Positions 1 to 7,043 of a stretch of 13,926 bases of DNA are shown one piece after another. This stretch comes from Veillonella sp. Its GTDB lineage: Bacteria > Bacillota > Negativicutes > Veillonellales > Veillonellaceae. The translations under genes and the position numbers were made by a program. The stretch lies in the NCBI GenBank assembly GCA_022737715.1, contig JAIITD010000032.1, positions 1 through 13,926 on the forward strand, written 5' to 3'. Numbering within the stretch: the first letter of the stretch is position 1; every line of letters starts with the position of its first letter. Under the pieces are notes generated by a model. That model was given only the letters and a program-made list of their open reading frames with translations, had not been told where the DNA came from and did no database searches.

Positions 1-495
1 ATGGGTACTCGTACTGGTGATATCGACCCTGCTATCGTTCCATTCTTGATGGACAAAACTGGCATGTCTTATGAAGAAGTTGACCGTGTTATGAATAAAG
101 AATCCGGTGTATTGGGTATTTCCGGTGTGTCTAATGACTTCCGTGTAATCGAAGAAGCTGCTTCTAATGGTAATAAACGTGCTCAATTGGCTCTTAACAT
201 GTTCCATTACAAAGTTCGTCGTGTAATCGGTGCGTTCGCTGCTGTTATGGGCGGTGTTGATGCTATCATCTTCACAGCTGGTATCGGCGAAAATGGTATC
301 GGTAATCGCGATGCTATCTGCAATGGATTGGAATACTTAGGTACTCGTATCGACCCTGAACGCAATAACATTCGCGGTAAAGAACAAGAAATCAGTGCTG
401 AAGGCTCTAAAGTAAAAATCTTCGTAATCCCTACAAACGAAGAAATCATGATCGCTCGCGATACTCAACGTATTACAAGCTCTTTGAAAAAATAA
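1..495 (+). CDS. ackA: Acetate kinase, C-terminal part (5' end outside window)
   Basis: Acetate kinase interconverts acetyl phosphate plus ADP with acetate plus ATP, the substrate-level phosphorylation step of acetate fermentation in the cytoplasm. The fragment opens with GTRTGDIDPAI, a signature that lies well inside the family (roughly residue 235-240 of about 400). The Met at base 1 is therefore an internal residue and not the start. Residues 84-97 of the fragment contain the nucleotide-binding segment with FTAGIGENG, and the C-terminus has the usual TNEE...ARDT ending. The final third of the protein looks intact. Codons are strongly biased (GGT, CGT, GCT), as expected for a highly expressed metabolic enzyme. 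A strong terminator follows 36 bases after the stop, so this gene ends its transcription unit. The family call is certain; only the missing 5' part is unknown. Confidence 0.97.
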   Translation: MGTRTGDIDPAIVPFLMDKTGMSYEEVDRVMNKESGVLGISGVSNDFRVIEEAASNGNKRAQLALNMFHYKVRRVIGAFAAVMGGVDAIIFTAGIGENGIGNRDAICNGLEYLGTRIDPERNNIRGKEQEISAEGSKVKIFVIPTNEEIMIARDTQRITSSLKK

Positions 496-531
496 TATAA
501 CCTCTTAATGGTTATTTAAACTCTCATATAG

Positions 532-568
532 AAACCTCGCTTATATCTTAGATATAGGCGGGGTTTTT
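532..568 (+). terminator. Intrinsic terminator after ackA
   Basis: Arms 532-547 and 551-566 pair over 16 bp, including two G-U wobbles, with a 3-base TTA loop. The GC-rich base of the stem (AAACC...GGTTT) runs straight into TTTTT at 564-568. This is a classical rho-independent terminator for the acetate kinase transcript and separates it from the next unit. Confidence 0.93.
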
Positions 569-592
569 GTAGTTTTTCAAGGCTAAATCCTA

Positions 593-598
593 TATAAT
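593..598 (+). promoter_or_regulatory. Candidate -10 box for the 634 gene and maf
   Basis: TATAAT is a perfect sigma-70 -10 hexamer 35 bases before the start at 634 and just downstream of the ackA terminator, where a new promoter is expected. No good -35 is seen at 17 bases. TTGTAG at 567-572 is 20 bases away. The promoter is inferred from location plus the -10 match only. Confidence 0.45.
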
Positions 599-633
599 AA
601 ATAGTATGCAGAGTCTTTTGAAAGGGGTTACGT

Positions 634-1251
634 ATGAATATTTTATATAGCGAACAGTCTCAACGCACCCGTAGTGCAGAGTTATTGGTCATGGTGTTTG
701 TCATTTTATTGGTGGGGGCCATGGCTTTCACCACCTATAGAAGTATTTCTGTGGGCCATATATTGATTGCAGAATATTTTATAGAGATCATGGCGCTCAT
801 TGTCATTGTTAAGCAAGCGGTGAGTCGATATACTTATATATTGACGGATTCTGAATTTATTATCAAAGAGAAATCCTTTTTTAGAAATCGTACATTTTCT
901 GTTAAATATGATGATATTGATGGTATCTATCCATATAATCGCGATTTTTTAACGAACTTACGATATCGCTATAAATATAGAAAATGCTCTACCTCTGATG
1001 ATAGACCGATTTGGTTTATGGTCTATTCCATTACAAAGGGGAAAAAGGTTCAATATGGTCGCGTTATGCTGAAAGCCGACGATGCGTTCTATGAAACATT
1101 AGAGCAGTTTGTACCGAATCGAGTTCGCGTCCCAGAAGCGGATGTCGTGTTTTATGCTACGGTGCGTGCTGATGCGGTAAAACAAGGTTTCGATGTTAAG
1201 GAATATTATGACAGTTTGATTAAGCGTGCAGAAGAACAGGAACAAGAATGA
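634..1251 (+). CDS. Unrecognised membrane protein with two N-terminal helices
   Basis: A 205-residue protein that I cannot assign to a named family. Two hydrophobic helices lie at about residues 17-33 and 43-59, leaving a basic, tyrosine-rich soluble part of about 140 residues. The stretch after TM2 (YTYILTDSEFIIKEKSFF, then a run leading to DDIDGIYP) resembles in pattern the bacterial PH-like domains that follow paired helices in small membrane proteins; this is inference only. The C-terminus is charged (RAEEQEQE). The start is supported by AAAGGGG at 621-627, 6 bases before the ATG. Its stop overlaps the maf start (ATGA at 1248-1251), which implies translational coupling and a shared transcript with maf. 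It is clearly a real gene; the function is unknown. Confidence 0.85.
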   Translation: MNILYSEQSQRTRSAELLVMVFVILLVGAMAFTTYRSISVGHILIAEYFIEIMALIVIVKQAVSRYTYILTDSEFIIKEKSFFRNRTFSVKYDDIDGIYPYNRDFLTNLRYRYKYRKCSTSDDRPIWFMVYSITKGKKVQYGRVMLKADDAFYETLEQFVPNRVRVPEADVVFYATVRADAVKQGFDVKEYYDSLIKRAEEQEQE

Positions 1252-1814
1252 GCGGATTATATTTAGCAAGTCAGTCACCTAGACGTACAGAATTATTGCA
1301 TCAAGTAGGGATAGACCATACCGTGGTCTCTAGTTCCTATGTAGAAGATAATGTAGTGGTTACAGATCCTGTTGAAATGGTGAAAGCCCAAGCCCTTGGT
1401 AAGGCTCGTTGCGCTAATGATGTGCCAGACGGTAGCATCGTGTTAGGTGCGGATACAATTGTTGTATATGATGGAAAGATATTAGGAAAGCCACATAGCA
1501 AGGATGAAGCGCGCGCAATGCTACGCACTTTATCTGGACAAGTTCATTCTGTTATTACTGGTGTAGCCTTACTTATTAAAGGGCGTGAGATTGTATTTCA
1601 CAATGAAACGAAGGTATACTTTAAAACGCTACAAGATTTTGAAATCGAATCGTATATCGATTCTCTAGAGCCGATGGATAAGGCTGGTGCTTATGGTATC
1701 CAAGGAAAAGGTGCTTTGTGGGTCGATAAGATTGAAGGTTCTTATACGAATGTAGTAGGACTCCCTGTAGAACATGTGTATGAAGAATTATGTAAAGCAT
1801 TGGGTGTTAAGTGA
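1248..1814 (+). CDS. maf: Maf family nucleoside triphosphate pyrophosphatase
   Basis: Maf proteins hydrolyse non-canonical or selected NTPs (dTTP/UTP or modified nucleotides) to NMP and pyrophosphate. They act in house-cleaning of nucleotide pools and are linked to septum and division control. The N-terminus reads LASQSPRRTELL (residues 6-17), the phosphate-binding signature SxSPRR. GADTIV contains the probable catalytic Asp69, and residues 145-152 read KAGAYGIQ. The KAGAYGIQ block is typical of the dTTP/UTP-specific (YhdE-like) subgroup. At 188 residues it has normal family length. The start overlaps the stop of the previous gene by 4 bases, with CAGGAA at 1237-1242 as ribosome site. In many bacteria maf sits next to radC and mreBCD, exactly as here. 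Confidence 0.96.
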   Translation: MSGLYLASQSPRRTELLHQVGIDHTVVSSSYVEDNVVVTDPVEMVKAQALGKARCANDVPDGSIVLGADTIVVYDGKILGKPHSKDEARAMLRTLSGQVHSVITGVALLIKGREIVFHNETKVYFKTLQDFEIESYIDSLEPMDKAGAYGIQGKGALWVDKIEGSYTNVVGLPVEHVYEELCKALGVK

Positions 1815-1826
1815 TCTATGTGAAGG

Positions 1827-1863
1827 TGTAAAGGCTTTACATAAAGAGAGTAGATTATTATAC
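1827..1863 (+). promoter_or_regulatory. Candidate radC promoter with 15-bp palindrome over the -35
   Basis: TTTACA (1836-1841) and TTATAC (1858-1863), 16 bases apart, make a reasonable sigma-70 promoter in the 104-base maf-radC gap. A palindrome TGTAAAG-G-CTTTACA spans 1827-1841 and covers the -35 box, as an operator would. No regulator is recognised from the motif. The arms (7 bp, 1-base centre, no T-run) do not fit a terminator. Confidence 0.4.
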
Positions 1864-1918
1864 AACGTAGAAATATGAGGCTGATTATCTGTATGTACTG
1901 TAAGAATGGAGAAATTCT

Positions 1919-2617
1919 ATGCAAGTCAGAACTATCAGCGTAAAAGATATGTTGCCGTTTCAACGACCACGAGAAAAATTCGTTGCTTTAGGTCCTAAGC
2001 AAATGGCGATGGAAGAATTATTGGCTATTTTATTGCGAACTGGGTTGAAAGGGCAATCTTCGATTGATTTAGCGCATACGATTATTGCTTCTTTCACAGA
2101 TGGCATTCATGGATTAAATCATATGACCGTAGATGATTTAATAAAAATCAAGGGTGTTGGTATCGATAAAGCTGTTACCATTTGTGCTGCAGTGGAATTA
2201 GGGCGGCGATTGGGTGAATTAAAGATTACCTCTACATACGAGGATTTTTCTCAACCTTATGTTATCGCTCAATATGTAATGGAACGCTTGCGCCATGAAA
2301 CAGAAGAACATGTATTAGCGGCCATGTTGACGTCTCGTAATAAATTGATTCACATAGAGACCATATCTAATGGAGGTCTCACATCGAGTCTTGTGGAGCA
2401 ACGAGCCGTTTTTAGAAAAGCCATCGCTTGTAATGCGGCCGCTATTATTTTGATTCATAATCACCCGTCCGGAGATAGCAGGCCTAGCGATGATGACATA
2501 CGTGTTACCAAGTTATTTGTCAGTGCTGGACAATTTATGGGCATTCCAGTCTTAGACCATATCGTCATTGGTGATGGCGAGTTTACTAGCTTGAGTGAAA
2601 TTGGTAAATTAAGCTAG
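1919..2617 (+). CDS. radC: RadC family JAB/MPN-domain protein
   Basis: A RadC-type protein of 232 residues, the usual length. The N-terminal half carries a helix-hairpin-helix-like region (EELLAILLRTG, then IKGVGIDKAVTICAAVELGRR, about residues 33-105). The C-terminal half is the JAB1/MPN-like metalloprotease fold with the metal-binding signature HNHPSGDSRPSDDD, in which His180, His182 and Asp186 are intact. The family was named for a supposed repair role in E. coli that was later withdrawn; its true substrate is not settled. GGAGAA at 1908-1913, 5 bases before the ATG, supports the start. It stands immediately upstream of mreB, as in many Firmicutes, 44 bases from the chosen mreB start. Confidence 0.95.
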   Translation: MQVRTISVKDMLPFQRPREKFVALGPKQMAMEELLAILLRTGLKGQSSIDLAHTIIASFTDGIHGLNHMTVDDLIKIKGVGIDKAVTICAAVELGRRLGELKITSTYEDFSQPYVIAQYVMERLRHETEEHVLAAMLTSRNKLIHIETISNGGLTSSLVEQRAVFRKAIACNAAAIILIHNHPSGDSRPSDDDIRVTKLFVSAGQFMGIPVLDHIVIGDGEFTSLSEIGKLS

Positions 2618-2629
2618 TTGTGGTAAAAT
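2601..2629 (+). promoter_or_regulatory. Candidate internal promoter before mreB
   Basis: TTGGTA (2601-2606), a 17-base spacer and TAAAAT (2624-2629) with an extended -10 TGG just before it form a plausible promoter overlapping the end of radC. Transcription would begin near 2636, 26 bases before the mreB ATG. This is motif matching by eye and has not been tested. Confidence 0.35.
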
Positions 2630-2678
2630 GGAATGATGATGTAATGAAGGAGATTAGCATTATGAATTCCATTTTACC
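2622..2678 (+). repeat. 13-bp perfect inverted repeat framing the mreB start
   Basis: Arms 2622-2634 (GGTAAAATGGAAT) and 2666-2678 (ATTCCATTTTACC) are exact reverse complements. In RNA two G-U pairs can extend the stem (2621 with 2679, 2620 with 2680). The 31-base loop contains the mreB ribosome site AAGGAG (2647-2652) and the ATG (2662-2664). The right arm is inside mreB codons 2-6. The left arm overlaps the candidate -10 of the internal promoter. Confidence 0.8.
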
Positions 2679-3699
2679 GTCTTTAGGAAAAGACGTGAGT
2701 ATCGATATTGGTACGTCTATGACACGTGTCATGGGGGGCACGCGCGAGACTATGATGAGCGAGCCCTCCATTGTGGCTACTGATACAAAATTAGATAAAA
2801 TTGTTGCTGTCGGTGATGAAGCAGATCGCATTGTACGACGCATGCCTGACATGTGGATGGAGTTGACCCCACTACAAGATGGTTTTATCGTCGATTACCG
2901 CGTGATGCATACAATGTTAAAATATTTTCTTCACAAGGTATCCAATACATTACGTAGATCTCGTGTACTTGTTGGCGTTCCTTGTGGTATGACTGATGTT
3001 GAACAACGGGCTATGATGGATGCCGTAATCCAAGCAGGCGCACGGGAAGTCTTTCTTATTGAACGCCCTGTGGCTGCCGCTATAGGTTCAGGTTTGCCAA
3101 TTTTTGAGGCTCGTGGCTCTATGGTCATTGATATTGGTGAAGGTACTGCCGACATGGGGATTATCTCATTAGGTGGTACGGTTATTAGTAAGACGATACG
3201 GTTTGGCGGTAGCGATTTAGATCGCGCTATCATGCAATATATTAATCAGTGTTTTGGTTTAATGGTATCCGAGCAAACTATAACGGATATTAAACATGCT
3301 ATAGGTACTGCCGTTGTACCTGCAGAGGATTGTGAGTTTTCCTTTACTGGTCGCGATATGACGAGTGGTATAGTTAGACGCGCTGTACTTCATCAATCTG
3401 AAATCTACGAAGTCATCAATAAACGCCTGGCGGACTTTTTAGATGCAATCCAACAAATGATACGCGTTACGGCCCCTGAATTAGTGGCTGATATCATGCA
3501 GCATGGGATTGTACTAACCGGTGGTATGGCTCGTTTGCAGGGCCTAGCAGAGCGGATTAGCACCGAAATGGGGGTGCCTGTTCAGGTTGCATCTGAACCA
3601 GAGTTAAAGGTTGTTCAAGGCCTACATCGTAGTTCAGGTCAAATTGTAGAATTGGCTCGTTTTATTATTAATTCAAAGGATAGAAGGGGACGTGTATGA
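2662..3699 (+). CDS. mreB: Rod-shape actin homologue MreB
   Basis: MreB polymerises on ATP at the inner face of the membrane and guides the RodA-PBP2 wall synthesis complex. The protein has 345 residues from the ATG at 2662, the normal length. Actin-fold motifs are in order: phosphate-1 DIGTSMTRV near residues 15-23, SEPSIVA, connect/phosphate-2 DIGEGTAD at 157-164, and the adenosine loop LTGGMARLQGL starting at 285. The ATG at 2662 was chosen over the in-frame GTG at 2620 and ATG at 2644. It has AAGGAG at 2647-2652 with 9-base spacing, and MNSILPSLGKDVSIDIG matches the short leader usual in the family. It overlaps mreC by 4 bases. Sequence departs somewhat from typical MreB (GEGTAD for GGGTTE, TGGM for TGGG). 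The mreC and mreD neighbours make the assignment firm. Confidence 0.93.
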   Translation: MNSILPSLGKDVSIDIGTSMTRVMGGTRETMMSEPSIVATDTKLDKIVAVGDEADRIVRRMPDMWMELTPLQDGFIVDYRVMHTMLKYFLHKVSNTLRRSRVLVGVPCGMTDVEQRAMMDAVIQAGAREVFLIERPVAAAIGSGLPIFEARGSMVIDIGEGTADMGIISLGGTVISKTIRFGGSDLDRAIMQYINQCFGLMVSEQTITDIKHAIGTAVVPAEDCEFSFTGRDMTSGIVRRAVLHQSEIYEVINKRLADFLDAIQQMIRVTAPELVADIMQHGIVLTGGMARLQGLAERISTEMGVPVQVASEPELKVVQGLHRSSGQIVELARFIINSKDRRGRV

Positions 3700-4613
3700 T
3701 ACAGTCAGATCGAAAATTATTAATCTTTGTTGTCCTCGGCTGTATTATCATGGCTCTTTTAGGATTTGCTTGGAAACAGCGAACTAGTATACCCTTTGTA
3801 ACCGTACCATTAGAAAAAATTGCTACACCATTCACATATGGTTCAGCTCGTGTACTTTCAACAATTCAAACTGGCATACGCATCATTGATAATGCCATAT
3901 CGGGTTTTGTTGAAAGTAATGATAAGGATAATACTATTGCAGATTTGCAACAAAAGATGTTAAATCACGATGAAGTGGTGGCAGAAAATATTCGTCTTCG
4001 CCAAATGCTTAACTACAAATCGTCTCATCCAGAGTTTACCATGACCTTGGCGGGCATTATTACTAAAGATTTTGGTACATGGTCCAATACATTTACCATT
4101 GACCGTGGCGAGAATGACGGTATACAACCGAATATGGCTGTTGTCGTACCGAGTGGTGTTGTTGGATTTGTAACCGACGTATATCCAAATTCGGCACGTG
4201 TTCAAACCATTTTAGATCCTCGCAGCGCAATTGGTATTATTGTACAGCGTCCTGAATCGCGTTTAGCCGGTGTGGTAAAAGGGGATGGTAATCATCCTAA
4301 TGAGCCAATGATGGTTAATATTGCACGTGATGGCGATGTCCTTGTAGGAGATAAATTGATTACATCTGGTTACGGTGGAATTTATCCAAAAGGTTTATTA
4401 GTGGGTAATGTATTAACCATAACAAATGATACAGAAGGGTTTGTTAAAAATGCGGCTATCCAACCGAGTGTTGATTTTAATCGTTTAGAAGAGGTATTTA
4501 TCATTACTGCCTCTACCGTACAAACACCGGATAAAGCAAAATTAGAACCTAAATTAGTTCCTCAAACTCAACGTGACCAAGTGCAAGGAGCTAAAGGAGC
4601 GGTAAATCAATGA
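3696..4613 (+). CDS. mreC: Rod-shape-determining protein MreC
   Basis: A bitopic membrane protein of 305 residues that binds PBP2 and activates the elongation complex. A single N-terminal membrane helix lies at about residues 8-26, with most of the protein outside the membrane. A coiled-coil segment follows (about 72-105, IADLQQKMLNHDEVVAENIRLRQML). Next comes the double beta-barrel core with family hallmarks (DRGENDGIQPNMAVVVPSG, DPRSAIG, LAGVVKGDG, GLLVG). The last 25 residues are polar, Gln/Lys-rich and probably disordered. The ATG overlaps the mreB stop (ATGA), with AAGGGGA at 3684-3690 as ribosome site. It sits between mreB and mreD in the standard order. Confidence 0.96.
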   Translation: MIQSDRKLLIFVVLGCIIMALLGFAWKQRTSIPFVTVPLEKIATPFTYGSARVLSTIQTGIRIIDNAISGFVESNDKDNTIADLQQKMLNHDEVVAENIRLRQMLNYKSSHPEFTMTLAGIITKDFGTWSNTFTIDRGENDGIQPNMAVVVPSGVVGFVTDVYPNSARVQTILDPRSAIGIIVQRPESRLAGVVKGDGNHPNEPMMVNIARDGDVLVGDKLITSGYGGIYPKGLLVGNVLTITNDTEGFVKNAAIQPSVDFNRLEEVFIITASTVQTPDKAKLEPKLVPQTQRDQVQGAKGAVNQ

Positions 4614-5101
4614 GGTATATTGCATTAATTTTCGTATGTTGTGCTTTGTACTTTATACAAGCTCAATTATTACCGGCCATATTTCATACGAATTGGCTGC
4701 CAAATTCTATACTGACGGCCGTTGTTTTAGTCACGATTTTTAAAGGCCGAAAAATGGGGCTGATTGCTGCCGTAGTGGGTGGGTCCATTCACGATATTTT
4801 GATATCTAACTTTTTTGGATTACATCTCTTCCCATACATGGTCGTAGTATATCTACTATCTCTTGTAAAAAGTAGTGTATACGAAGAACGTTGGTATTGG
4901 TCATGCGGCATTATCGGTGTGTGTACGATTCTAGATGGCATCATGCGCTGCATCATGATCAGTGCCAGTGGCGGTGATATTCAATTTATTTCTTACATGG
5001 GGCATATGGTGATGCCAACTGTATTTTGGAATGCCATATTAGGTGGTATAGGCCATAAATTGATGGGCCTTATGGAAGAAAAAGAGGATTATATTTGGTA
5101 G
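4610..5101 (+). CDS. mreD: Rod-shape-determining protein MreD
   Basis: A small polytopic membrane protein (163 residues) with about five hydrophobic segments, starting with one at residues 2-20. It fits MreD in size, topology and place directly after mreC. GRKMGLIAAVVGGSIHDILISNFFGLH in residues 46-72 matches the family's conserved G...G...D pattern followed by a short loop. MreD joins MreC in the elongasome; its biochemical activity is not defined. It starts inside the mreC stop (ATGA at 4610-4613), with AAAGGAG at 4593-4599 and a rather long 10-base spacing. A gap of 38 bases separates it from the PBP2 gene. Confidence 0.92.
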   Translation: MRYIALIFVCCALYFIQAQLLPAIFHTNWLPNSILTAVVLVTIFKGRKMGLIAAVVGGSIHDILISNFFGLHLFPYMVVVYLLSLVKSSVYEERWYWSCGIIGVCTILDGIMRCIMISASGGDIQFISYMGHMVMPTVFWNAILGGIGHKLMGLMEEKEDYIW

Positions 5102-5139
5102 TATTGCTGATTTAGTAAAGCATATAAGGGGAATCATAG

Positions 5140-7032
5140 GTGCTTGAAAGTTTATATAAAAGAAAAAAAACGAGCCGTTTTGATGTGCTTTTCTATATTG
5201 TAATGGGTATCTTCATTATCCTAGGGCTCCGTTTATTTGCTATGCAAATATTAGAGGGTGGTTATTACCAAGCTAAAGCAGAGGGGAATCGCCTGCGCAT
5301 TGTACCGATGACGGCTGCTCGTGGGGTTATGTATGATAGAAATGGTCAGATTCTAGTTGGTTCTAGACCTGCATATACCATTTCTATTATGCCTAATGGC
5401 AAACCGTTAGATGATGATGAATTGGCTAAGCTAGCCGCATTGTTACATAAAAAGCCAGAAGATATTCAAAAAAAAGTAAATGACCACAAGCATGGTTATG
5501 AACCAATACGTATCGCTAATGATATCTCTATGGACGTGGTCACAAGTATCGAAGAACATCGTCATGAATTGCCTGGTGTTTCTATCGATGTAGAACCTTT
5601 ACGATATTATCCATATGAAACTATGGCATCTCAGCTATTTGGGTATGTTGGTGAAGTAAGTGAAGATGAACTAGCAGAAATTAAGGAACAAGATCCTAAT
5701 ACAACGGTTGGTGCTGGATCTATCCTCGGCCGTGCTGGTTTAGAAAAGCTATATGATTCAGTGCTTCGCGGCGTTGATGGTGGTAAGCAATTAGAGGTTG
5801 ATGCGTCTGGCCGACCTGTAGCAGAGGTCGATCGTAAGCATACGGTACCAGGTTCAAATATTCATCTGACTATTGATGTAAATATTCAAAAAGCAGCAGA
5901 AGAGGCTGTTAAAAAGGAATTGGATCAATTGCGTAGTTCAGGTGCAACAGGTGCAGCCGTAGTCGCATTAGATCCTAATACAGGTGCAGTTCTTGCCATG
6001 GTAAGCGCACCAGAATTTAATCCTAACTGGTTTGCTAAGGGTATTACATCAGCGCAATGGAATCAATTGAATAATGACAAGAGTCATCCTTTTGAAAATA
6101 AGGTCATTGCTGGTGAATATCCTCCAGGATCACCGTTTAAAATTGTAACTGGTACAGCTGCATTAGATTTGAAAAAGGTAACCCCTGATGAAATGATTTT
6201 TGATAGTGGGAAACACTGGCTCATTGACAAGAGAAATGCAGAAGGTGAAGCATTAGGTTGGTTGAATTTTAATCGAGCTTTGGCTAAGTCTGATAACGTG
6301 TATTTCTATGAAATGGGTAATCGCTTAGGTATTGAAAATATCGATACCTATGCCCGCTACTTTGGTTTAGGTGAAAAAACGGGTATCAATCTCGTCGGTG
6401 AAGCAGCTGGTAATGTGGCGAGTCCAGAGTATAAACGCAAAGTATTTGATCAAGATTGGTATTTGGGCGAAACCTTTGATGCGGCTATCGGACAATCATT
6501 CCACTTGGTAACGCCATTGCAGATGGCTGTACTTCTCAGTCAAGTGGCGAATGGTGGTATTCGATATCAACCATATGTAGTGAGCCGTGTTGATAATCCC
6601 GATGGGACACCAGCTGAAATTTTTGGACCTAAGAACTTAGGCGTACTTCCAGTACCTAAAAATATTATGGACCTCATTCGGGAAGGCCTTCGAGATGTAA
6701 CTAGCGAAGGTGGTACGGCAGGTGAGTTATTTAAAGGATTCCCTGTAGCCGTAGCAGGTAAAACAGGGACTGCGGAAAACGCACATGGTCGAGATCATGG
6801 TTGGTTTGTTGCGTATGCACCGTATGATAAGCCTCAAATTGTCGTTGTAGCTCTTGTTGAGCAAGGTGGTTTTGGTGCAGGTTCTGCAGGACCGATTGTA
6901 CGTGACATTTTAAGTGCCTATTTTAAGGTGCCTACTAGTAGTTCAAAATCGACTGATGCAAAAGCAAGTGATGCAAAAACAACAACCAATAAAAAAGAAA
7001 CACAGGAAATTAAGCCAAGTGTAAAAGAATAG
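5140..7032 (+). CDS. mrdA: Penicillin-binding protein 2, elongasome transpeptidase
   Basis: A class B PBP of 630 residues that crosslinks new peptidoglycan strands and partners RodA. A short basic N-terminus precedes one membrane helix (about residues 15-34). Then comes the pedestal domain (AARGVMYDRNGQILVGSRPAYTI and G-Y-V-GEV), then the transpeptidase domain. The catalytic motifs are all present: Ser331-x-x-Lys334 (PPGSPFK), Ser384-Asp-Asn386, and Lys541-Thr-Gly-Thr544. The GTG start is favoured by AAGGGGA at 5126-5132, 7 bases upstream. The last 30 or so residues form a Ser/Thr/Lys/Asp-rich tail of low complexity, probably disordered. Location between mreD and rodA identifies the elongation enzyme rather than the divisome FtsI. 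Confidence 0.95.
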   Translation: MLESLYKRKKTSRFDVLFYIVMGIFIILGLRLFAMQILEGGYYQAKAEGNRLRIVPMTAARGVMYDRNGQILVGSRPAYTISIMPNGKPLDDDELAKLAALLHKKPEDIQKKVNDHKHGYEPIRIANDISMDVVTSIEEHRHELPGVSIDVEPLRYYPYETMASQLFGYVGEVSEDELAEIKEQDPNTTVGAGSILGRAGLEKLYDSVLRGVDGGKQLEVDASGRPVAEVDRKHTVPGSNIHLTIDVNIQKAAEEAVKKELDQLRSSGATGAAVVALDPNTGAVLAMVSAPEFNPNWFAKGITSAQWNQLNNDKSHPFENKVIAGEYPPGSPFKIVTGTAALDLKKVTPDEMIFDSGKHWLIDKRNAEGEALGWLNFNRALAKSDNVYFYEMGNRLGIENIDTYARYFGLGEKTGINLVGEAAGNVASPEYKRKVFDQDWYLGETFDAAIGQSFHLVTPLQMAVLLSQVANGGIRYQPYVVSRVDNPDGTPAEIFGPKNLGVLPVPKNIMDLIREGLRDVTSEGGTAGELFKGFPVAVAGKTGTAENAHGRDHGWFVAYAPYDKPQIVVVALVEQGGFGAGSAGPIVRDILSAYFKVPTSSSKSTDAKASDAKTTTNKKETQEIKPSVKE

Positions 7033-7043
7033 GAAGGATAATA

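Noticed and set aside
1..3. ATG at base 1 as the start of a 164-residue gene
   Set aside because: The sequence begins inside a conserved acetate kinase motif (GTRTGDIDP), so this Met is internal and the gene is cut by the window edge.
1827..1841. The palindrome before radC as a maf terminator
   Set aside because: It has a single-base centre, so only about 5 pairs could form around a usable loop, and no T-run follows.
2620..2661. GTG 2620 or ATG 2644 as the mreB start
   Set aside because: Neither has a ribosome site at proper distance. AAGGAG at 2647-2652 serves ATG 2662, and the added residues do not resemble the MreB N-terminus.
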